Of a stretch of DNA of 64,000 nt, positions 21,298 to 34,006 are shown in pieces; position 1 is the first letter of the stretch; each line of letters opens with the position of its first letter. The position numbers and the translations under genes are program-made. The stretch spans positions 76,299,900-76,363,899 of the forward strand of contig OV050030.1 in assembly GCA_920105625.2 (NCBI GenBank). Direction: 5' to 3'. The notes beneath the pieces are model-generated. The model saw only the letters and a list, made by a program, of their open reading frames with translations. It ran no database searches and had not been told where the DNA came from. The stretch is from Clusia tigrina. Its lineage: Eukaryota; Arthropoda; Insecta; Diptera; Clusiidae.

Positions 21298-21708
21298 TTA
21301 CTTCCGCCTGCAATGGTCAGGGAGACGATAGGAGACCTTGATGCCAAGTTTTCTGGAGAAGATGCCGCAACCGACCTTATTCTCCAGTTTTGAGCCATCC
21401 GTATATATGTCAATGGAACTGCCAGTGACCACTAAATTTTTGGACCATTCCTCTGTACTAGGAATGTAAGTGTCGAACCCGTGGTTTAGATTAGTTGTAG
21501 AGCACGTATAGTCAACGTCCGCCTGTACGGGCGTGTCCTGCATCAGAATATTGGCGTGGCCCAGGTTCAGCCTAGTCCAGCGCGATATAGCATTGAGTCT
21601 GGTTGCCGAGCATTTTGCTTGTTGCCTGACCAGAAGCCTAGTGGGCAACCAATGTAGGAATGCAAATAGAGCTTTGGTAGAGGTGGTACACAGAGCCCCT
21701 GTTATCAT
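21298..21708 (-). pseudogene. LOA-A RNase H, truncated (copy 2)
   Basis: Matches the N-terminal 130 residues of 7293-8075, including IDIYTDGSKLENKVGCGIFS. A 10-bp deletion, flanked by a short CTG direct repeat, throws the frame off just after YRLPDHC. The remaining catalytic motifs continue only to the junction near 21253. Confidence 0.83.
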
Positions 21709-21741
21709 AACCGCTGCTGTTCTTCTAACCTTGTCAAGAGG

Positions 21742-22511
21742 TTATAAGTTCGCCGCCTTGTCAGTTGCGGGACACCAGAAGACAGCGCCGTAGAGAAAGT
21801 ACGGCTCAACCACCGCCGCATAGAGCCAGGATATGGTTCGAGGTTGGACGCCCCATGTTGTTCCCATGGATCTCTTGCAACAGTACAGAGCGCACATGGC
21901 TTTCCGTACCCTCTCCACCAAATTTGCTTTCCAATGGAACTTAGGGTCCAGGATCAGACCTAGATACTTGACGCTATCGCTTAGGCTAAGCGAATCCCCA
22001 TCAAAACTTGGTATTTTGAGCTTCCTATTGAAGAGCATAACCTCAGTTTTGGAAGGGTTGACAGTCTTTGAAAGCCAACTTCAAGACACCATTGGGACAA
22101 AATGCTAAGAGTATAGCTTAGCTTTTCTGATAGCAATGTCGTCCGCATAAGCTATAGTGTTACAGCCGGTCTGATCTATGTACCTCTCTAAGTACCTCTC
22201 TTGACAGTCCTTTTAGCATGCACGTTTCCTATTGAGGAGCTAATGACGCGTGTTTTCAATAGCTGTTCGATGAACCTAACCATGCTGGGGTCCAGGTTCA
22301 GGCTTACTAAGGATTTAGTAATGTCGGAGGGACAAATATTGTTGAATGCCCCTTCTATATCAAGAAATACTGCAAGAGTATATTCTTTATTGGCTAGAGA
22401 TTTCTCTATTTGCTCAATGAGCACGTGCAACGCTGTTTCCACTGACTTACCTTTAGTGTAGGCATGTTGTGATTTGCATAGGCACGTGGAATTAATAGAG
22501 CTCCTGATTTG
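21742..22511 (-). pseudogene. LOA-A RT C-terminal part (copy 2)
   Basis: Same motifs as 8109-8873. At about 22226 it carries ten bases that copy 1 lacks, giving SSSIGNVHAKRTVKRGT where copy 1 reads SSSKRAC. Copy 2 probably keeps the older sequence here, since it extends the RT frame. That order is inference. Confidence 0.8.
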
Positions 22512-22513
22512 TA

Positions 22514-23801
22514 TCGGGTTTTTCAATAAGAGCGCCACAAAAGTTTTTTTAAATAAAACAAAACCGGTTTTAGATATCAATGAAATTATTCCTGTGAAAG
22601 TACGTTCGATGCCATTATGTATTCGTATGGAACTAGATTTCTTTTGCATGGCCACCACGGGCACGCTGGCAGAAGTCCAGGCGCTGAACCCAATTTTAAA
22701 CGGTTTTCAAGCATAAATCGGCCGATACTGCTGCAATTTCACGTTCGATATTCGTACGAAGTTCATCAATCGTCGCTGGCTTGTTAGCATAGACCATAGA
22801 CTTGACGTAGCCCCACAGGAAATAATCTAACGGCGTCAAATCGCACGACCGAGGCGGCCAATCGACTGGGCCATTTCGTGAGATAACACGTTCACCAAAC
22901 TTGGTTTGCAGTAAATTGATTGTGGCATTCGCTGTGTGGCTTGTGGCGCCGTCCTGTTGGAACCACATGTCCTCCAAGTCCATATTATCCAATTGGGGCC
23001 AAAAATATTCGGTTATCATTGAACGGTAGCGATTCACATTCACAGTAATGTGCCGGTCTTGATCATCACGGAAGAAGTACGGCCCAATGACGCCGCCGGC
23101 CCATAAACCGCACCAAACCGTAATTTTTTCGGGATGCAATGATGACTCATTGAGTACGTGTGGATTGCTGTCTAACCAATAACGCATAGTTTGCTGATTG
23201 ACGAAGCCATTCAGCCAGAAATGAGCCTCATCGCTGAAGATGATTTTCCGATGAAAATCCGAATCATTTTCAAGTTGTTGCTCAGCCCAATTCACGAACA
23301 TACGACGCTTATGGTGGTCAAGCGGCTTCAGTTCTTGCGTCAATTTGATCTTGTAAGGATGAGGGCAAGATCTTTTCGCAAACTTCGCCACAACGACGTC
23401 ACAGAGATGCCCAACGCTTGAGAACGACGTGTGAGAGACACATTTGGGCTTTCTTGAACTGAAGCCTCAGCGGCAGCAATATTCTCGACACTACGGGCAC
23501 TTGTTTGTCTCACTGGCACGGGAACATTTTATACTGTGCCTGTGGATTCCAATTTTTCCACTAGACGCTCAATTGTTGATCTGCTAGGACAATTATGACG
23601 ATCATAAATTGGACGTAGCGCTCTTAAAGTTGAGGCGACTGACTCCGAATTTCGGTAGTAAATTTTAATAATTTCGATTCGTTGTTGGCTCGTATATTTT
23701 TGCATGATGAAATGGCAAACCTTACTGAAGAGAAATGTCAAAAGAGCGGGAAAAAATATGGCGTCGTTTGCTGTCACTATCGATTTACTTTTGTAGCCCT
23801 T
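22514..23801 (-). mobile_element. DD41D mariner-like transposon in LOA-A RT (copy 2)
   Basis: Duplicate of 8876-10163 with TA at 22512-22513 and 23802-23803. Its transposase pseudogene is at 22696-23705 and has the same stop and frameshift as copy 1. Two codons differ between the copies (QNMR against QTMR, RTLR against RALR). Confidence 0.87.
22696..23705 (-). pseudogene. Mariner-like transposase, DD41D (copy 2)
   Basis: The catalytic part 23391-22696 keeps FSDEAHFWLNG, WFQQDGATSH and DLTPLDYFLWG with 41 residues between the last two Asp. The N-terminal helix-turn-helix starts at 23705 and is cut by the same stop (23529) and later frame change as in copy 1. It is inactive, and a copy by duplication, not a separate insertion. 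Confidence 0.87.
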
Positions 23802-23803
23802 TA

Positions 23804-24301
23804 TATCAAGGATCCTTTCCAGCGATTTCAAAAGAAAGGAGGACAGACTAATTAGTGTATAGTCCTTAGGCTTGGTGTGGGTCGCCTTTCCCGCTTTAGG
23901 GATGAATACTACTCGAGCTTCTCTCCAGCTTTTGTGATTGTACGACCATCTTAGGCATGCATTATAAATATGCAGTAGCCAGGGCGCAACCGCGCTTGCA
24001 GTGTGCTGGATATCCGCGGGAATGATGCCATCTAGCCCGGGTGATTTCAAACTCATAAGGCTGTTGATGGCCCACTGAATATAAGTGTGAGTCATTTGCC
24101 GAATTCCACTAAGAGGGTTTGGGCTCTAGGATTCGGGCAGTTGCAGGCTGATTTCGCAGCAGAGTTAAAAAGTGCTGTAATAGCTTCAACCGCTCGATCT
24201 ATATCGAGGTGATTGTAGATAGTGGGAGGAGTCGACTGCAGGCCCGACTCCATAATGGTCTGGAATTTTGTCCAGTCAGTTATTTTTCTGTGAGTGTGCA
24301 T
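23804..24301 (-). pseudogene. LOA-A RT N-terminal part (copy 2)
   Basis: Same as 10166-10663: SPGLDGIIPADIQ, ARVVFIPKAGK and LSSFLLKSLERILD up to the TA insertion site. One residue differs (NHKSW against NHKNW). Confidence 0.83.
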
Positions 24302-24391
24302 TTTGCGCTCTGCCGTATCTAAAGTATCAGATATTGCAATTCTTAAGCAAATGTAACAATGCTCCGAGAAGGAGCATTCTTGCGAAACGCG

Positions 24392-24883
24392 TCAACTCGA
24401 AATAAGATGAGACGAGTGATTATTGCCAAGGGTGAGATCGAGAACCTCCCTTCTATTGGAGGTAATGATGCTTGACTCTCTCCCCCTGTTAGCGTGATGG
24501 GCATCGGCATCGGCTCCGATGAATACCGGGATGCGCTTTTTGTTTGCTTCCGTTACCAGCAGCCTTAAAATATCCGGAGGCGGCGTCTGCCCGTGGTCGT
24601 GCGCCATATAGCTGCTGACGATCCATGTAGCCATGGTGTTGGTAGAAATGACCATGGCTACATTATCCTTGTCGCTGAACTTGTGAAGAAGAAGAGCGTT
24701 AATGTTGTTCTTAACAAGAAAACAGGCTCTGGGTTTACCTTGATCCTACACGAATACTGTGGGGTATCCGGTTATGGTGAGTCCGCGAACCTGATCATTT
24801 ACGACCCACGGTTCTTGGACCAGTATGAGTTCCTCTCCTTTTTGAGTCAGGTGGAGGATCAGGGCTGCCGTGGCCGCTATTGA
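24392..24883 (-). pseudogene. LOA-A endonuclease with 26-codon in-frame deletion (copy 2)
   Basis: Reads VFIGADADAHH then jumps directly to ANRGRESS. The 78 bp present in copy 1 (about 10856-10933), coding EVWGSTDTNELG and following residues, are missing. The loss keeps the frame but removes part of the catalytic fold after the GADxNAHH loop. The deletion arose after the duplication, or in copy 2 lineage only. Confidence 0.85.
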
Positions 24884-25230
24884 ATGGTGAAGGTTAATCT
24901 GTTATACCCTCACCATTCACGGAGGTGGCCATCATCGTCACGCTGGCGTCCTTTTCTTCTGACAGAGGAGAATCACCAACGTCGTTGATATTTGTTATCG
25001 GAAGTCCGCAGAAACTGCCTACCGATTCTGAGGCCGAAGCGTAACTCTCCCCATCATCGAAGGTGAGATCCGGTTCGGCCTGAATGGGGGGGCTTGTTTG
25101 CTCCCTGGTTGTCGCTCCTATAGACCTTGAGTTAGATCGAAATAAAGCCATAGTTGATCTCTCCCTTTTTGGCACTGATAGGGGCTAGAGAGTCCTCATT
25201 AAGAATAATGAGGATCTCGCGGGAGTTGTC

Positions 25231-26294
25231 TTAGGGCTCGCTTATTTTAGCGACCTTCCAGTCATCCGTGGGGAGGTCGTAGTTGCTAAGCATAAGCAAC
25301 TGCAGAATTTCGTTCGGCGAGGAGTGCTCTGCCGGAACCCAGGCCCTAGAACGCGGCCGGTTCGGGATCTGGTCTCTGGGAACAGCTAAAAGCTTGGCCC
25401 CCGGCCAGATTTCGCCAACCATTAAAATTGCCATTTTGTAAAGCTCAACAGAGCGCTCATCTGAGTACGCGATGAGCTTCACGTGCCCCTGATACCATCC
25501 CGCGTCCAGGCATATGGGTGAGGTGCCAGGATTGGCCATCAGGATGTCTCTATGGATCCTGAAGAGAGCCTTCTTCACCATTTTCCAGTTCGCTGGTGAA
25601 ATGGTATCGTCACTGTTTCCAGTGTCACCGATGGCCCAGATGAGGCCCTCTTTGGCTATCTCATTAAAAGGCCGAGTCAATCTCGGCTTGAAAGCCAGTC
25701 GTGGGCGTTTAGTTTCCCGCACGACTGATTGGGAGGGCTGCTCAGTCGACCGTTGTCGTTTCTGAGCACCCTCAGGGGGTGGCTGAGGACGAGCACCAAC
25801 CTTTTGGTGGGCCCATGCAAGCGCTCCCTTGTCTTTATCAGACAGTGAAGCGGGGTCGGCAGATTCCAACCTCCGGGTTCTGTACGCCCGAGTAGACGCG
25901 TGCGAGCGCCTGAAGGGAGATCGGTGCTGGGGCCCTTGCTGGAGTAGGTCGGCTTATTTGCCAAAGCTCTCCCTGTACCACCCCGAGGAATGGACGGAGG
26001 GGCGACCCTAGCACCCGGCCTAACTGCCCTGGTGCTGGGATGGCCCGAAGCATTGTTTATATGACCCTGTGAGGATGCGCTTGTGGCTGGGAGCGGGGCT
26101 GGCTCTTTGTCCGTATCACCCGACGACATCCTTGGGCTGGCGACAAATGTCCAAGACGTTGTTGTTGAGCTTAAGGCTGGTTTTTGCCTAACTAAGCTCG
26201 TTGTTGTGGTTGGTTTTGGCTCCCCTTGTGGGTTGGCCGCGGGTTTTTTGTGGGATTTTAAAAATGTGTCCATGCAAAAAGGGTCCCCACTCAA
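25231..26294 (-). pseudogene. LOA-A ORF1 protein (copy 2)
   Basis: Duplicate of 11670-12733 in two frames (26294-25677 and 25869-25231), same domain order and same frame break. A further acidic segment at 25175-24894 (DLTFDDGESYASASESVGSF) may be its C-terminal extension. It is open in copy 2 because of one extra G near 25087 and is interrupted in copy 1. Confidence 0.77.
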
Positions 26295-26675
26295 AGCTGC
26301 TATCTCAGAACGAATGTGTAGTCACCTTATTGGTACCATGGTTATCTATACAGATGCAGGGAGGCCATGCGAGGGTTGGCACAAGTCCTTATGGGTGCGA
26401 GTGCTCAGAGCCAGACCAGTGCTAATTGGGAGCTAGTCTCAACCAAACCTACCCCCTCAACCAAATGACGACGTACATCGAACGTACTTTGAGGCCTGCC
26501 AAGGTTTTAACGGGACGGAGACGGATGTGACCTTAAAATAGAGCAGTTCGCACTGGGTTTCACCCCAGTGGTATTTGGTCCAGAAGCCACACCCGCCAGC
26601 TCAGAACTAATCAAATAAAAAGATTGGTGGGGGGGGGGTAGTCCGTGGACGAATAGGGTCGACCCGTCTGCATTC

Positions 26676-26710
<35 letters not shown>

Positions 26711-27135
26711 AGTCGGATAGGTAAAAAAATCAAATAATAGATTAAATAAATTATGGTAATCTGGATGCACGCTACAGTTATATTATTCAGTAACATGTGG
26801 AGGGCTAAATTATATTTGAGAATGTTAGGTTAAGGCGGAAGCGATTGGGCGGGCTCGCTTGGCGATTTGATGAAAGATGGCAACCGGCTGGAAAAACCAG
26901 AAGGGGGAGAGGGGAGTTATGTCTTGAAAGCAAAAATATGTACCCCTGATGCAGTGTGGCGGATTAGAAATCCCGACCGTCGCTGTGATCTAGCTGCGGC
27001 CACCACAATGTATCAGTTTGTCCACTATTACTATACTATTTTTTAGTCTATATTCATAATTCTAAATTGACCCACGCTATCCTTTTATTAGTACCCGACA
27101 ATAAAAATCGCTCATCATCAAATTAAATTAAAAGT

Positions 27136-27622
27136 GGCCATACACTATAATTTTATTTGTCTGACAAAATAACATTTCTGTCGTATGAAAGAATTTTGTA
27201 CATTTGCCAGGAAACACCAAGAGGAACTGAGAAAAACCCACTGGTATCAGAAGTGACAAAAAATTTAAAAAAATTAATAAATAAATAAATAATAAAAATA
27301 AAATGAATGCCGAGTTTGGGATGTTTTGTGCTATATTAGCGGCAAAAAAGAAAGAAAATTTGGAAAATAGGAGATGTTTGCGTTCATTAAGGGATGACAG
27401 TGACACTTTTTGTAAGCCGGAAGCAGTATTCACAATTTGACCTGGAATCTCATTCAGGAGTTGAGTAGCCACGATACCCAAAAAACAAAAATGCCATTCA
27501 CGTTCAGATTCGTGGCGGCGTTAAATTTCTTGGGCAGTGGAAATTTTCAGCAATATCATTGTAACAGTTACAAAACTGCTGTCAGTCGAGAAATTTTTGA
27601 CTTGCTAATGGGAGTTTAGGGA
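27136..27622 (+). pseudogene. PIF/Harbinger-like remnant (copy 2)
   Basis: Duplicate of 13574-14060 with the same GGCCATACACT end and the same two-frame N-terminal transposase-like reading. Same uncertainty. Confidence 0.43.
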
Positions 27623-29629
27623 CATGTTGTGCTTTATCCAAGAACTCAGGGAGAGTTCTTTCATGTTTCTGGTTGTTTCTGTTAATGTTAAAAGTAATAT
27701 AAGAATAAAATTTAAATACCTAATAATAATAACAATTACTTACACTTTACTGTCTGCCATTTTTGCGTTTATGTGTGAAATCAAAATCTACACTACATTC
27801 CGATGTTATACTAAAACATTTTTCTGTTTACATAACAGCTCTTCAAAGACAGAATTAATTTAGAATTTGGGGTACAAAAGTTTTCTGTCTTGTAATCTAA
27901 CAAAATAGACAGAAACTGTCATATCACAGACAATTTGTGAAAATGATGATGAGAATGTTGTTCATAATACAATAGTTTCTTTAATGACAAAACAAACACC
28001 AGCTCCTTCGAAATCAGCTGGCATGTTAATAGACGATAAGTATAAACACAATTTAACAAAATATTACCAAATGAAAAGGAAATTTTATGAAAAACAAAGA
28101 AGTAAAAATGAAAAGTGATGATAAAATGCACAATGCAATACAGCCCTCAATAATATCACAATCAACAACTGCAACACAAACAAAAGTGAAATGAAATTGA
28201 AAAATTAGTATACAATTAAATGGACTAAAGAACAAATATGGTAAACAACTCAAATATTTTAAAGGCGTTTTTATGCGTGCTTCAAACGGTCCAGGGACAC
28301 ATTAGGTAGAGTACTACAAAATCAAAATCATGTATAAAGAATATTAAAAAACACCTATTGAATATAATTACAAACAAAAACAAAAATGCAACACTTTCAA
28401 AAATACAATTTGAAATAAAAACCAACAAAAAATATTTTAATGTTTAAAAAGAAACAAACAAAATTTTTAAAAATAATTATTATTGGCAAAATGTTACAAA
28501 TTTACAATAAATTCTTATCAGTAAATAGAAATATGTATAATGAGCTGAAATTTGCATGTTCAGCACTTCTCAGTAGATAGAATTATATTTTGTTACGAAA
28601 TTGCTCTCCTAACAATTGATACTACGCTTTATACTCGGATACGAACTACTGGAGTTTTTAAAAATTAAACAATCGCTTGGTGAAATTAGAACAATTATCT
28701 TTAGTTAATTATTGCTAGTCATCACACACTTTATCTCTTGTCAACTGCTTCCTCTATCCCATCTAGACAGATAGTGTGTGGAAAAGGTTCACACCCTACC
28801 CCAGGGAACCCTGCTATTCATAACAGAATACTACGGACCTAGGCTATATACGTGAGAAGTGGTTTGCATTTAGATCGAGTAAAAAAAGAAACACATAAAG
28901 AAACTTCTCGTGATGAGAGCTAGGCGATGAGCTAAAATTGGGTAAAATGTGTACAAATAGTGGATTAGTTGTGAGAGAGAGAAACTTCGACGGTTTCAGT
29001 TTGCGTTGGAAGTCGACAAATTTTGGATATGGACCGCTTGTATAATTCAGTTTTGGTGCGGATTGTAGCAACTTGAACCAACTGATCAGCTCCTGGATAT
29101 AGTTCAATAACGCCTCCCAATAGCCACTCGTTAGGAGGTAAGCGATCGTCCTTTATAAGGACTACTTCATTTATTTGGTGGTTGGGTTCTTGTCGCCGCC
29201 ATTTGGGTTGTGCTTGCAAGTGGGATAGCCAATCTTTAACCTAAAATGCTGAACCATCAGCTGCAGTTCGAGATGTTTTTTGGTGATATTTTTGTGGTCA
29301 GATGCAGCCTCTGGTGGCGAAAGAAGCGAGTCTCCTATTAGAAAATGCCATAATCAGTATCCGAATATAGGCACAACGGCCTCGAATTCAAACATGTCTC
29401 AATGCGTGCCAAAACTGTTGACAGTTCATCATAAGTCAATCGATTGCCGCTGGTAATAGGCTTTAAGTGGTACTTGATGGATTTAACATTTGCTTCCCAC
29501 AATCCTCCAAAGTTAGGAGAATGTGGGGGGTTGAAGTGCCACTGGATGCACTGCTCAGTCAGCTTTGGTTGATTTCTCGCTCGATTGTTTCTACAAACTT
29601 TATCCTACCCATTTTTAATACAGTGTCAG

Positions 29630-30421
29630 CTATTCCCCGATGGGCAATAAAACGTTGTAATGCCCAGAGAAAGCATTCGGTGGACTGCTGGTGACTAATT
29701 CTAAGTGAATCGCCTTGGTAGCGAAACAGATAAAGATGGCGATGTATCCCTTGGAAAATGTATTACCCCGATATTTTGAAGATTTGAACTCGATAGCACC
29801 AGTGTAGTCGACGCCTGTTGCTAAAAATGGACAATTCGGTGGGTTTATGCACTGGAAAGGCAGATCACCCATCAGTTGAGCTGTGACTTGCGGCCGGTTG
29901 CGAAAACATTTTAGACATCTGGTAATATGGTGTCGAACTGTTCTTCTCCTATTTATAATCCAGAATCGTTGCCGTAGTTGCGATAGAGTTAGTTGCACAC
30001 CGCCGTGCAGAGTATTGTGATGCGCATTATCAATAATCCAGGGCGTAAAATGGTGTGAGCTGTGCAAAATGATTTGATGCTTTTGTCGGTAAGGCAGATT
30101 GGCAAGTTTGAGTCGTCCTCGTACTCGCAGAACCCTTTCGACATATATGAAAGGTGCCAAACTGCTCAGGTTACTTTTATTTGGGAGAGATTCTTTGGAG
30201 CGGATAAGATGGATGTCCTGTAGGAAGGCTTCACTCTGTACTACACGTACTACTTTGAGCAAACTGAGTTGCCATACATGAGCAGTAATGGGTCCGACCA
30301 TACGGCGTAGTCGATTGGATGACCGCGAATTATGACAAAAACACATGATAAGTGCGACTATACGCAGAAGTTGACTGGGTGATGAGTACTTCAATGCTAT
30401 GGATTCACCTTTGATGGCCAT
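29630..30421 (-). pseudogene. BEL/Pao integrase, unbroken N-terminal and core part (copy 2)
   Basis: A single 263-codon frame covers what is two frames in copy 1: SPSQLLRIVALIMCF, LAPFIYVERVLRVRGRLKLANLPYRQKHQII, HHNTLHGGVQL, RCLKCFRNRPQV, ATGVDYTGAIEFKSS and FATKAIHLELVTS. The zinc-binding His and Cys residues are visible. It then loses frame before the second catalytic Asp, so it is still a pseudogene. Confidence 0.85.
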
Positions 30422-30515
30422 GTTTATTTGAATTTGTGTTGTTTTCTCTTCGATGGAAGCGCCATCTATGTTCTGGGTACCGAGATTGAGTTGAGGCCAC
30501 GTAGACTGATGTTGT

Positions 30516-30959
30516 TTAAGCCATGTTGGACCTGTCTACCATAATTAACTGAAATGGCCACATGCGTCCCGTGGCACAATCTGCAGGATTGTCCCTAGTG
30601 TGAACATGATCCCATTGGTCTGGTATGCTACTGTTCAGAATTTTGCCTATACTATTGGCCACGAACGTCTTCCACCGGTTGATGTCTCCGTGAATCCAGT
30701 GCAGCACGACCGTAGCATCTATCCAATAGAATATGGGAATGTCGTTATAGAAGTTATTTTTTATCCAATTTTCCAAAGTAGTGGCTAATACAGCGCCACA
30801 TAGCTCTATACGAGGAATGGTTAGCGACTTAGTGGGTGCCACTCTTGTCTTGGCAGTCAATAACGTGACATGAGTTTGTTCGGCCTTGTCTTGAATTCGT
30901 AGATAAATGCAGGCTGCGTAGGCTGACGACGATCCGTCACTGAAAGCATGCAGCTGCAT
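30516..30959 (-). pseudogene. BEL/Pao RNase H-like region (copy 2)
   Basis: Same as 16953-17405 but three codons shorter: the reading WIKNNFYNDIPIF replaces WIKNNLHIIYNDIPIF because a 9-bp piece near 30750 is missing. The frame is kept. Confidence 0.83.
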
Positions 30960-31308
30960 TGATGGATTTCGTCATGGGTGGAGATTGGTTCCGGCAGACG
31001 TTCGTCCCAATTAAAGGAAGTCGATGTTTGATCGGCACGAACAACTTTTGCAGTCCAAATGCTCTTCAGCAGGATCTTAGCAGCAACAACAATGGTATCA
31101 AACAGGGGAGAAATTGTTGAAAGAACGGTGCACTTCGTGATAGTGATATGAATTTGGACGTTAGCCTTGAACGTGAAGATATCACGGCGAGGCTGCTAGT
31201 ACATACCAAGGGTTTTGATTGCTTCCTGGCTGATCAAGCAAATCATGGCAATGGATGATTGGTGCTCAACCAAGATTGTAGTAAAGCCTCAGAGTTACTA
31301 GACCAATT

Positions 31309-32074
31309 TCATAATTCCATTCCAGCTGAACGTAGTGCAAGAATGAGTTGATCGCGCATTTGTGTCGGGTCTGTTATGGTATGGCTGCCAGTTAATACAT
31401 CATCAACATACATGTCGTATTGAAGAATGGACGCTGCAAATGGAAATCGATTTGGTGCAGGACTCGTATAGCAGTTTTTGGGGCCGAGGCAGTGCCGAAA
31501 GTGACGGTCGTAAGGCAATACTCTTGTAAAATTCCACTTTTATCTCTCCATAAAATCCGTTGATATTGCGCATCAGCTGGATGCATGTCAATACACCGGT
31601 ACATCTTTTGGATGTCAGCAGTAAATACATATTTGTGTGTTCTCCAGTTCAGAAGCGCACTTGACAAATCGTTGAAAAGTGGAGGTCCGATGCATAACAT
31701 GTCGATTGTTGGATGTTTTGGACGAGGCATCATAATCGATTCGCACCTTTGTGGTGATGCTGTCCTCCTTGATTACAGCATGGTGCGGTAAGCCACAGGA
31801 TGTGACAGTGGGACGCTTTGATGTAGTGTTAAAACAATGTTCATCTTCAGTGACTTTGACTGGACTAATTTGGTTAAAAAGAAAATAGTCTACGATGCCG
31901 TCGAGTGTATCGATCTCGTAGGTGCGTATTTCGCTGCAGCCGACGTTCTAATTGGTAGAAACGATTCAAGGCTATCTGTCGCGACTTACCTAAGGTTTGG
32001 GAGGGGTCGTACAAGCTTTTGAGAGGCAAACGAACCAAGTATTTACCACCTGATTGTCTGCTGTGTGTTTTCAT
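31309..32074 (-). pseudogene. BEL/Pao reverse transcriptase (copy 2)
   Basis: Duplicate of 17755-18520 with the same three frames and YVDDVLTG motif. Residue changes include HPADAQ for HPANAQ and PAPNRF for PASNRF. Confidence 0.85.
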
Positions 32075-32096
32075 GAAGAAATCCTGCCACGTCTAG

Positions 32097-32627
32097 TTAC
32101 ACAGTGCTGTGATGGCAGCGCACAGTAATGAAATGAACTTGTATAGAGCCAGTCCGACCGGATAAGGTCCAGCCAAGATGTGTGCTTTGGGCAACGGGCT
32201 GATCCGGTTCGTCAATTATAGTTTGTGGTAAGATGATGTGTGCGATCATGTCAGCGCCTAAGATCAAATCAATCTTCTTGGGATGATAGTACGTAGGGTC
32301 GGCTAAATGTAGACCACGGATGTGAGACCACTGTGTGGGGTCTATTGGCTGACTCAGCAAACGAGCGGTGAGAGCTTTCAGTACGTTCGCAATGTCGATG
32401 TGGGTGGAGAAATCCGTATTGCGAGATCGTAAGATACAGCTGGTGGTGAATTTGGATTCGGTGACTGCGTTGTTGCCCATTCCTGAAATTTGCGTTGATG
32501 TGGATTTGCGCTTTAGTTCCAGAATCTGTACAACATGTTCCGAGATGATGGTAGCTTCGGAGCCTAGATCCATTAGCTCGTGAATGCATATTGATTGGCC
32601 AGATTCGTCGTTAGTCAACTTCACCAT
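32097..32627 (-). pseudogene. BEL/Pao aspartic protease region (copy 2)
   Basis: Translated residues are the same as in 18543-19073, including MDLGSEATIISEH and the LILGADM block. Both copies lack a gag frame upstream. Confidence 0.8.
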
Positions 32628-33303
32628 GTCAATTTTAGCTCATCTCCTTGTACTCATCCCGAGAAGTTCCTTTAGGTGTTTTTTTCTTTTACTGGATCTA
32701 TGTGGAATCTGTTCTATTATGCTGGTTCCGACACAATTGCGAGAGTTGAGTAATTTTTAGACTTTATCATAGAAAATGAGCTTAGTGTCTTAAATTTAGG
32801 CTCAGAGCCGACATTCATAAAGGCATGTAAGCACCTCTCAAGAAAAGCGAAAACTTCATATAAAAAAAGATCAACAAAAGCTCAAGAAATTTCCTTAGTT
32901 ATTTTTTCTTAATCTGTATGCTCCTCACAAGAAATTTAATTCGGTTTTTGCTACCTTTTTTACTGAAAAATGAAAGCGACAACACTGATTTTGGCAACAA
33001 ACATATATAAAGCCATTTATTTCTTAAAGAAAAAGTGACAGCTGTCTGAACAAAAGCAAATAATGTGTGAAAAAAAATTTTCTTCTGAATGTTTATTTAG
33101 TAATAAACTAATAATAAAAAATTAAACCAACTTGGTGGTCGACGGATCGAGCGAGGAATCTTTGCTTCTTCTCTAAGATACGCCTTTTCCAAGCAGTAGC
33201 GGGGTAGAGTGTGATAACTGGACCCCTATGGGCAGGCAGTCAGCGATAGGAAATGCGATAGTTAGAGTTGAATCACGAGAAATAATGACCCCCTGGGCTG
33301 TAG

Positions 33304-33751
33304 CTTAAATTAGAAAATATCTTAACCTGGGCGATATTCCGCTTAGATGGAGAAAAACGAAGGTTTCCTTCATACCCAAAGCGGGTAGATCCTCACACGT
33401 CTTTCCTCCTAAAACTATTGGAGAGGATGATGGATGCACACTTACCAACAGGTAGAATCTCTCCGGCACAGCATGTATATGCGAGGCGCAAATCAACAGA
33501 GACGGCGTTACACTTACTCAATGGTATGATGGAAAAAGCCATCCAGTTGAAGGAATTTACACTGACGGCCTTCATTGATATATAAGGGGCTTTTAATAAT
33601 TAACTACGACCGGTATTACCATTTATGCGGACGATTTGGCAATTGTGACTAGAGGGAAATACCCAAACACTTTAACGGATATTTTGCGCTCTAACATGAC
33701 CACGCTTTGCTGTTGGACGGAAAGAAGGGGACTAGGAATAATCCCCGATAA
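33304..33751 (+). pseudogene. LOA-like element C, 5' RT fragment
   Basis: Same as 19750-20203. It ends at GLGIIPDK, where the I-like element begins. The RT reading resumes at 37207 as NMELILFSYGVPANIQ. Both sides carry CCCGATAA (33744-33751 and 37207-37214), an 8-bp target duplication. Confidence 0.83.
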
Positions 33752-33755
33752 AATA

Positions 33756-33795
<40 letters not shown>

Positions 33796-34006
33796 AGTTT
33801 GTTTATAAAATACATTTTATATATAAACTGATGATTTGGGCACTAACTACTGAGGTTTTCAGCCCGATATATTTAATATGTATTTTATGTATAATACAGT
33901 ATTTTGTAATAGATTTGAAATCTTTTTAGAATGTTAATAATGGTTGTAATGTTACATAGTGTTACTTCTTTTCGTGTTAGTTTTTTTTAATAAATCTATT
34001 ATATTA

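Larger units (their letters stand above)
21264..26630 (-). mobile_element. LOA-like element A (second copy, 3'-truncated)
   Basis: Duplicate of 7621-13060 with the same nested mariner, but lacking the last part of RNase H and the tail, because the duplication begins inside RNase H. ORF1, endonuclease, RT and partial RNase H follow in the same order. Shared frame breaks show that decay began before duplication. Confidence 0.87.
28844..32627 (-). mobile_element. BEL/Pao remnant (copy 2)
   Basis: Duplicate of 15282-19073. Domains: C-terminal DUF5641-like 28965-29219; integrase 29630-30421; RNase H region 30516-30959; RT 31309-32074; protease-like 32097-32627. No gag or paired LTR found. Confidence 0.85.
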
